In this document: piece by piece, positions 59,948-64,000 of the stretch | Layout: every line of letters begins with the position of its first letter | Position numbering within the stretch: the stretch's first letter is position 1 | DNA from: Paenibacillus sp. BSR1-1 | GTDB lineage: Bacteria > Bacillota > Bacilli > Bacillales > Cytobacillaceae | Assembly: GCF_030403775.1 (NCBI RefSeq) | Contig: NZ_JAQMWQ010000003.1 | Coordinates: forward strand, 1 to 64,000 | Length of the DNA stretch: 64,000 bases | Direction: 5' to 3' | Notes under the pieces: generated by a model | The model's database searches: none | What the model was told of the DNA's origin: nothing | Seen by the model: only the letters and a program-made list of their open reading frames with translations | Program-made: the position numbers and the translations under genes

Positions 59948-60428
59948 ATTCATGAAATTTAGTTTTAAAAAACCAGTTGTGAAAAGCTTGTGTTATGTAA
60001 TCAGTTATCCAAATTGTTATAAAACTCCAATACCAAGTCCATTTTTTATATTTAATTAATTTTGTATATTTCACTGCAATTATTTCAAAGATGACTATTA
60101 CAGAAGTACTAATAAAGCAATGCAGGATTTTTAAAAAGTTAGAATTATTTTTTGGATAGTACAAACTAAATAAAGCGCACAGTCCAGGATATATAAAGTA
60201 TTCAAATGAAAAAGAAGGTTTATATGCTTTTTTGAAAAATAAGCGATATGGATAGGAAATTAAGTTTTTTTCTACCACTAGTAATCCAAAAATCCATGTT
60301 AGGGCTTGTTTAAATAAAAATACAACTAGCGTTTCACGAACTTTATTTTTTGGTGTTAATTTTATTAATAATATTGACACAATTAGCCAGGATGAAATTT
60401 CGATAGTTTTCTCTGCTTTGTATTTCAT
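59946..60428 (-). CDS. CBO0543-like membrane protein
   Basis: The 160-aa product has four to five hydrophobic segments; LVVEKNLISYPYRLFFKKAY, FSFEYFIYPGLCALFSLYYP and KYTKLIKYKKWTWYWSFITI match the paralogue at 13625-14113. In both places such a gene lies within a kilobase or so of a tandem DUF3231 gene, in convergent or adjacent arrangement. AGGAGG precedes the ATG. The function is unknown. Confidence 0.68.
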   Translation of the reverse strand: MKYKAEKTIEISSWLIVSILLIKLTPKNKVRETLVVFLFKQALTWIFGLLVVEKNLISYPYRLFFKKAYKPSFSFEYFIYPGLCALFSLYYPKNNSNFLKILHCFISTSVIVIFEIIAVKYTKLIKYKKWTWYWSFITIWITDYITQAFHNWFFKTKFHE

Positions 60429-60483
60429 TAATAATCCTCCTTTAATAAATAGTTTTTACTTTTAGAATTGATTAATTCAATTA

Positions 60484-60593
60484 TTGTTTAAGGCTTTTAA
60501 ACGAAATAAACAAATGAAACAAATAGCTTAATCCTATAGAGAAAGTGGTGATTTTCTGGGATTAATCGAATGGATGGAAAAGAAAATAAAATA
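60484..60593 (+). pseudogene. Decayed small gene upstream of DnaD (copy 3)
   Basis: KAFKRNKQMKQIA, a stop, then SYRESGDFLGLIEWMEKKIK and TAA. It lacks its start. It matches 52943-53100 and, more weakly, 30490-30600. A strong hairpin follows at 60617-60655. Confidence 0.6.
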
Positions 60594-60616
60594 AGGTGAA
60601 AATCGAACGAAATTGC

Positions 60617-60655
60617 AAAAAACGCCTTCAAAAATGATTTTTTGAAGGCGTTTTT
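60617..60655 (+). terminator. Terminator upstream of the replication module
   Basis: AAAACGCCTTCAAAAA-atga-TTTTTTGAAGGCGTTTTT, stem of about 16 pairs. The rest of 60656-60859 is leader DNA for the DnaD-like gene. Confidence 0.85.
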
Positions 60656-60859
60656 AACGTTTTCGGACTAAAAATGGCCTCAAAAATGAAAAATGCAAAT
60701 TCGCTTTAGAACACCGATCTCGATATCGTAGAAGTACACAGAAGGGGGGCTTTCATAAGGACAACCAAAGGGTCTATTAAAAAGCATCTGACCATTTTAT
60801 TCAAACATTTCTATATCAAGGATGAAGGAATTTTATTAGGAGAAAGGCAGTGGTTGAAA

Positions 60860-61855
60860 ATGGCAAAATATAGAATGGTACGTACTGATTTTTGGAAGAA
60901 TCCGAATGTGTCAGAAGAGATGACCCCTGAGGACAAATTTTTCTTTCTTTATCTTCTTACGAATCCATATACCACTCAAATTGGAATCTACAAGATTACC
61001 AAAAAAGAAATGGCATTTGACTTAGGCTATTCGGATGAAACTCTAAATTTGATAATGGACCGATTCATCGAACATCATAAAATGATTCGTTACAATCCAA
61101 TAACAAGAGAGCTCGCGATTAAAAACTGGGGGAAATTTAACCTGGATAAAGGCGGGAAGCCATTCATGGATTGTATTTACTCCGAATTAAAAAATGTCAA
61201 AGATACCTCACTTATCCAATATGTTTCGGAAGCCATACAAAAACAGGAAATTCGCAGCCTGTTTGAATCTTTTTGTGAACAAGAAAAGAAGGATTACAGC
61301 AATAAAGTTAACGACCAAAAAGAAAATAATACATATCCAGATCCTAAATCTGAAGAGTATGACGATACGTTTACGTCTCGTTATACGATAGGTGGACAAA
61401 AAGAAAATAAAAAAGAAAATAAAAAAGAAAAACAACAACAAAAAGCTTTTAAAACCATAATAGAGAACAATCTAGAAATAGAAAATCAACAAAAAACAGC
61501 TGCTGTGAAAGAAATTATTGAGTTTTGGGACAACAATGGATTTGGTTTTTCAAACGTGAATGCGAAACAACAGCTGTTATCTTGGTTAGATGACTCTGGC
61601 TTTTTACAGCCGAAAGAGGTGATTATAAAAGCCCTGACTATTGCGTGTGCCAATAACAAGCGAAAGCTAAACTATGTGGTTGGGATTCTGAAAAACTGGG
61701 AAAATGAATCCTTACTGACTATTGAAGAAATTGATTCATTTCAGACGAAGGAAAAGCCTGAACCAAAACAAAGGCCATTAACTCAATCCATTTCTGCCGG
61801 TAGAGATATTCCTAGTGAATTTAAACTCGACCTTACGGCAGGTGAAGATTGGTGA
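60860..61855 (+). CDS. DnaD domain replication-initiation protein (phage type)
   Basis: The 331-aa product has an N-terminal winged helix (MVRTDFWKNPNVSEEMTPED, YKITKKEMAFDLGYSDETLN, RYNPITRELAIKNWGKFNLD), a long Lys/Glu/Asn/Gln-rich linker (about 165-205) and a C-terminal DnaD/DnaB2 domain (IEFWDNNGFGFSNVNAKQQL, YVVGILKNWENESL). Such proteins open the origin and help load the helicase encoded next. Start may be ATG 60860 or TTG 60854; AGGAG and AAAGG lie upstream. It overlaps the helicase gene by 4 nt. A wrecked paralogue is at 53179-53865. Confidence 0.87.
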   Translation: MAKYRMVRTDFWKNPNVSEEMTPEDKFFFLYLLTNPYTTQIGIYKITKKEMAFDLGYSDETLNLIMDRFIEHHKMIRYNPITRELAIKNWGKFNLDKGGKPFMDCIYSELKNVKDTSLIQYVSEAIQKQEIRSLFESFCEQEKKDYSNKVNDQKENNTYPDPKSEEYDDTFTSRYTIGGQKENKKENKKEKQQQKAFKTIIENNLEIENQQKTAAVKEIIEFWDNNGFGFSNVNAKQQLLSWLDDSGFLQPKEVIIKALTIACANNKRKLNYVVGILKNWENESLLTIEEIDSFQTKEKPEPKQRPLTQSISAGRDIPSEFKLDLTAGEDW

Positions 61856-63114
61856 GTATAGCGGAAAAAGCTTTCTTAGGCAGCTTGATAAAGGCGGATT
61901 ACCTACTGAAGGATACCGTTATTCAACCAGAACAGCTAGAAAGTATCCAGCATAAAGAATTAATGCGGAGAATGCTGGAGTTGCACCGATCCGGCAGGAA
62001 TGTTGATTTGATTACATTAACAACCTTACCTGATCTAGAGTCTTTGGGTGGAATTTCCTACCTTTCGGAGCTGCAATCGTATGCGGACCCAGAAAAATTT
62101 GAAGGAATGGAGAAGCTGATTCTCGGCCTTTGGAAGGAACGAGAAAAGAGGAACATCTTAACCGTTGCAGCTATGAATGATTGGGAGATTGCGAAAGTCA
62201 TTGTCGAATTGGATAAAATTAACCAAATGAAAATGGAGGATCACACGTCCTTACAACAAGCGATGTCCTTTATCTATGAGGCACCATGGGAAGATCAAAA
62301 TACATTGAAAAATGCACCAACGGGTATTAAACAGCTCGACGAAGTAACAGGAGGATTTCAGGATGGAGAAGTAACGATATTAGCAGCAAGACCCTCAGTG
62401 GGAAAAACCGACGTCATGCTTCATTTTGCCAAAATGTCGGGTTGGGCAGGGTTTTTGCCACTCGTATTTTCCCTAGAAATGCCTGAAAAGCTCATAACCA
62501 CACGATTAATTGCTTCGACCGGAGGCTTTAACCGTGCCAAAATGCGGGATCCGAAAAAGTTGCTCACACCAAGACAAAAAGATAAATGGTCGGGTGTGAT
62601 TAATGAGCTTACTGAAACCAATATCCAGATTTTTGATGGGGCAGGTCAAACGATTGCGGAAATGAGAGCGAAAACACGAAAATTAATGCATCAATTTCCT
62701 GACAAGAAACCGATCCTATTTATCGATTACTTAACGTTGATTCATTCCAGCCAACATTTCGGAGGGAATTCCCATTTACAAGTAACGGAAATATCCAAAT
62801 CCCTTAAAAGGATGGCGAAGGATTTTAATTGCCCTGTTATTTGTTTAGCGCAGTTAAATCGATCGGTAGAATCAAGAGCCATCAAACGGCCGATGATGTC
62901 GGATATTCGGGAATCAGGCAGCGTCGAACAAGATGCCGATGTCATTTTGTTTTTGTACCGTGAAAAGTATTATGACAAGGAGTCGCAGGATTATTCCCTT
63001 GAAATCATCGTTTCGAAAAACAGAAATGGTCCAGTTGGAACCATCGCGGTAAATTATAACGAACATACTGGAAAGATTGAGGACCAAAAGAGACAGAGCC
63101 TCACTGTTGAATAA
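61852..63114 (+). CDS. DnaB-type replicative helicase (phage/plasmid version)
   Basis: The 420-aa product starts at GTG 61852 (GTGA overlap). It has an N-terminal helical domain (AEKAFLGSLIKADYL...LMRRMLELHRSGRNVDLITL), a linker, and a RecA-like motor: TGIKQLDEVTGGFQDGEVTILAARPSVGKTD with Walker A, LVFSLEMPEK, KPILFIDYLTLIH (Walker B), VICLAQLNRSVESRAIKRPMMSDIRESGSVEQDADVI. It unwinds DNA ahead of the fork. It is slightly shorter than chromosomal DnaC/DnaB (about 450 aa). Together with the DnaD-like protein it forms a self-contained replication module. Confidence 0.92.
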   Translation: MSIAEKAFLGSLIKADYLLKDTVIQPEQLESIQHKELMRRMLELHRSGRNVDLITLTTLPDLESLGGISYLSELQSYADPEKFEGMEKLILGLWKEREKRNILTVAAMNDWEIAKVIVELDKINQMKMEDHTSLQQAMSFIYEAPWEDQNTLKNAPTGIKQLDEVTGGFQDGEVTILAARPSVGKTDVMLHFAKMSGWAGFLPLVFSLEMPEKLITTRLIASTGGFNRAKMRDPKKLLTPRQKDKWSGVINELTETNIQIFDGAGQTIAEMRAKTRKLMHQFPDKKPILFIDYLTLIHSSQHFGGNSHLQVTEISKSLKRMAKDFNCPVICLAQLNRSVESRAIKRPMMSDIRESGSVEQDADVILFLYREKYYDKESQDYSLEIIVSKNRNGPVGTIAVNYNEHTGKIEDQKRQSLTVE

Positions 63115-63170
63115 TCTCTTTAAGAACTAGCTTATGAACAATAAAAAAATCCCATATTGAGGTGCTATTT

Positions 63171-63596
63171 ATGAACGTAAAAGAACTTTACCTTAATTGT
63201 ATACATTGTGAACATTCCGCGTTGGCTCATTATATTCACCATTTATTAGAAGAAAAGATAATTTCATTAGAGGACAACATTTCCAAACTAGACTTAAAAC
63301 AAGCAAATCATCAGAAGGTAGCAGAAATGATTAAAACGAATCTATTAGGTTTTCGCAGTAGGAATGGTATTTACTCTTTAAAGATGAAGCAGAAAGAATT
63401 TGCCTTTATCTATGCAGCCAGCAAGCAAGAGGCCATCCAGTTCTATACCGACATCTTTCACCAAACACCGTTGAACTGTCACGAATACTCACTAGATTTC
63501 CAGCTTTCTAGAGGAAATGATGTGATTTCGTTTCGAGATATGAAGAAAGAATTCGATCGTTTTCCAGCTATTGCAGGGTATTCTCATAGGGTGTGA
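63171..63596 (+). CDS. Hypothetical protein of the replication module
   Basis: The 141-aa product MNVKELYLNCIHCEHSALAH, then GFRSRNGIYSLKMKQKEFAF, AASKQEAIQFYTDIFHQTPL and FPAIAGYSHRV. It is soluble; no family is recognised. GAGGTG precedes ATG 63171. It follows the helicase by 56 nt and is probably in its operon. The same last ten residues survive as a vestige at 23563-23605. Confidence 0.6.
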   Translation: MNVKELYLNCIHCEHSALAHYIHHLLEEKIISLEDNISKLDLKQANHQKVAEMIKTNLLGFRSRNGIYSLKMKQKEFAFIYAASKQEAIQFYTDIFHQTPLNCHEYSLDFQLSRGNDVISFRDMKKEFDRFPAIAGYSHRV

Positions 63597-63790
63597 TGTT
63601 ATGGCCAAATATATTTTGTTCTTTTCCACAAGGTCATTTATGTAAAAAGTAATTCCTACCTTGTCCTATCGAATCATTTTTATCTATATAAAGGGTGTAA
63701 GGTGATAGGATGGTTAGCTAGATTTGGAAAATGCAGACTAACTAATCATCCTGGGGGAATGAAGTAAATAAATGATGGGAGATGCTGGTA
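63597..63790 (+). promoter_or_regulatory. Leader with inverted repeat
   Basis: AGGATGGTTAG (63707-63717) pairs with CTAATCATCCT (63742-63752), one mismatch and a 24-nt loop, just before the last gene. It could be a structured leader or a protein site. Confidence 0.35.
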
Positions 63791-64000
63791 TTGAAGGAAA
63801 CAAAAGTGGAAGAAATTTCGGTAGAGAACATCAATTCGTGGATTCTTAGCATTGGTTTAAAGGAAGCCTTTTTATTGTATCAGCTTCATAAATTGATAGA
63901 AAACAAAGGTCATTTAATTAAAGGGGAGAAATGGGTAAATATTACCTATGATGAGCTACATGAGCATTTAAGTATTTGGTCAAAGAGTTCGATCAAAAGA
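63791..64000 (+). CDS. Partial gene, replication-protein-like winged helix (runs off the edge)
   Basis: From TTG 63791 (GGGAG about 9 nt before) 70 residues are visible: KETKVEEISVENINSWILSI, GLKEAFLLYQLHKLIENKGH, WVNITYDELHEHLSIWSKSS then IKR. The pattern ITYDELHEHLSIWSKSSIKR is that of a helix-turn-helix in phage or plasmid replication initiators. An in-frame ATG at 63782 abuts the ribosome-binding site, so TTG is preferred. The gene continues past the window. Confidence 0.55.
   Translation, partial: MKETKVEEISVENINSWILSIGLKEAFLLYQLHKLIENKGHLIKGEKWVNITYDELHEHLSIWSKSSIKR

Noticed and set aside
1..64000. CRISPR arrays, rRNA or tRNA genes
   Set aside because: No regularly spaced short repeats with unique spacers, and no rRNA or tRNA-like sequence was recognised by eye on either strand. 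A tRNA scan would be needed to exclude tRNAs fully.

Overview
The window looks like part of an endospore-forming Bacillaceae genome (Bacillus, Neobacillus or Priestia-like). The DNA is AT-rich, ribosome-binding sites are strong (AAGGAGG) and TTG/GTG starts are common. It carries a spore-coat cluster syntenic with B. subtilis yraG-yraF-adhB-yraE-yraD, several families typical of Bacillaceae (DUF3231 x3, CBO0543-like membrane proteins x4, YolD-like, BcrC), cre-like sites and a YesM/YesN-type two-component pair. I recognised no rRNA, tRNA or CRISPR array. Whether this is chromosome or a large plasmid cannot be decided from the window.

Layout. (1) 0.2-16.5 kb is an accessory zone of mostly small single genes (C1q-like protein, carboxymuconolactone-decarboxylase family, DUF6980, DUF4926, Nramp transporter, DUF5655, MRJP-like propeller, DinB-like). 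They alternate with a dispersed element of about 100 bp that has inverted-repeat ends and a central terminator-like hairpin: 17 full or partial copies lie here and one more near 30.8 kb. The spore-coat/adhB operon (11.0-13.3 kb), an IS3-family fragment and a DUF3231 gene sit inside this zone. (2) 16.6-27.2 kb holds ordinary genes: two COG4705-type membrane proteins (one with a tandem C-terminal domain), BcrC, an EamA permease, a PadR-controlled pair of half-size permeases, an M20 dipeptidase, an aminoglycoside-phosphotransferase-like protein and an SDR oxidoreductase. (3) 27.3-30.2 kb is a uracil-DNA glycosylase gene broken by an IS200/IS605 element whose tnpA has a premature stop while tnpB is open. 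(4) 32.4-44.4 kb is nutrient handling: an XRE-cupin regulator with EutH and an Xaa-Pro aminopeptidase, a secreted GH3 protein behind a cre-like site, and a TRAP transporter with its histidine kinase and AraC-type response regulator. (5) 44.7-50.9 kb has a CodB-like permease, a decayed MarR/FMN-reductase pair and a sugar ABC importer without its ATPase. (6) 51.2-64 kb is a mobile or fossil region: a tyrosine-recombinase scrap, a YolD-like gene, a DnaD-like gene wrecked by an internal inversion, five Cys-rich Ig/PKD-like proteins without signal peptides, more DUF3231 and CBO0543 genes, and then an intact DnaD-like/DnaB-like replication module running off the right edge.

Most interesting: the cassette-like alternation of a structured repeat with small genes; the Cys-rich Ig-like family at 54-57 kb, which may be spore-surface or appendage material; scattered vestiges of the same replication module at 23.6, 30.5, 53 and 60.5 kb; and the IS605 element that keeps TnpB while its TnpA is broken.
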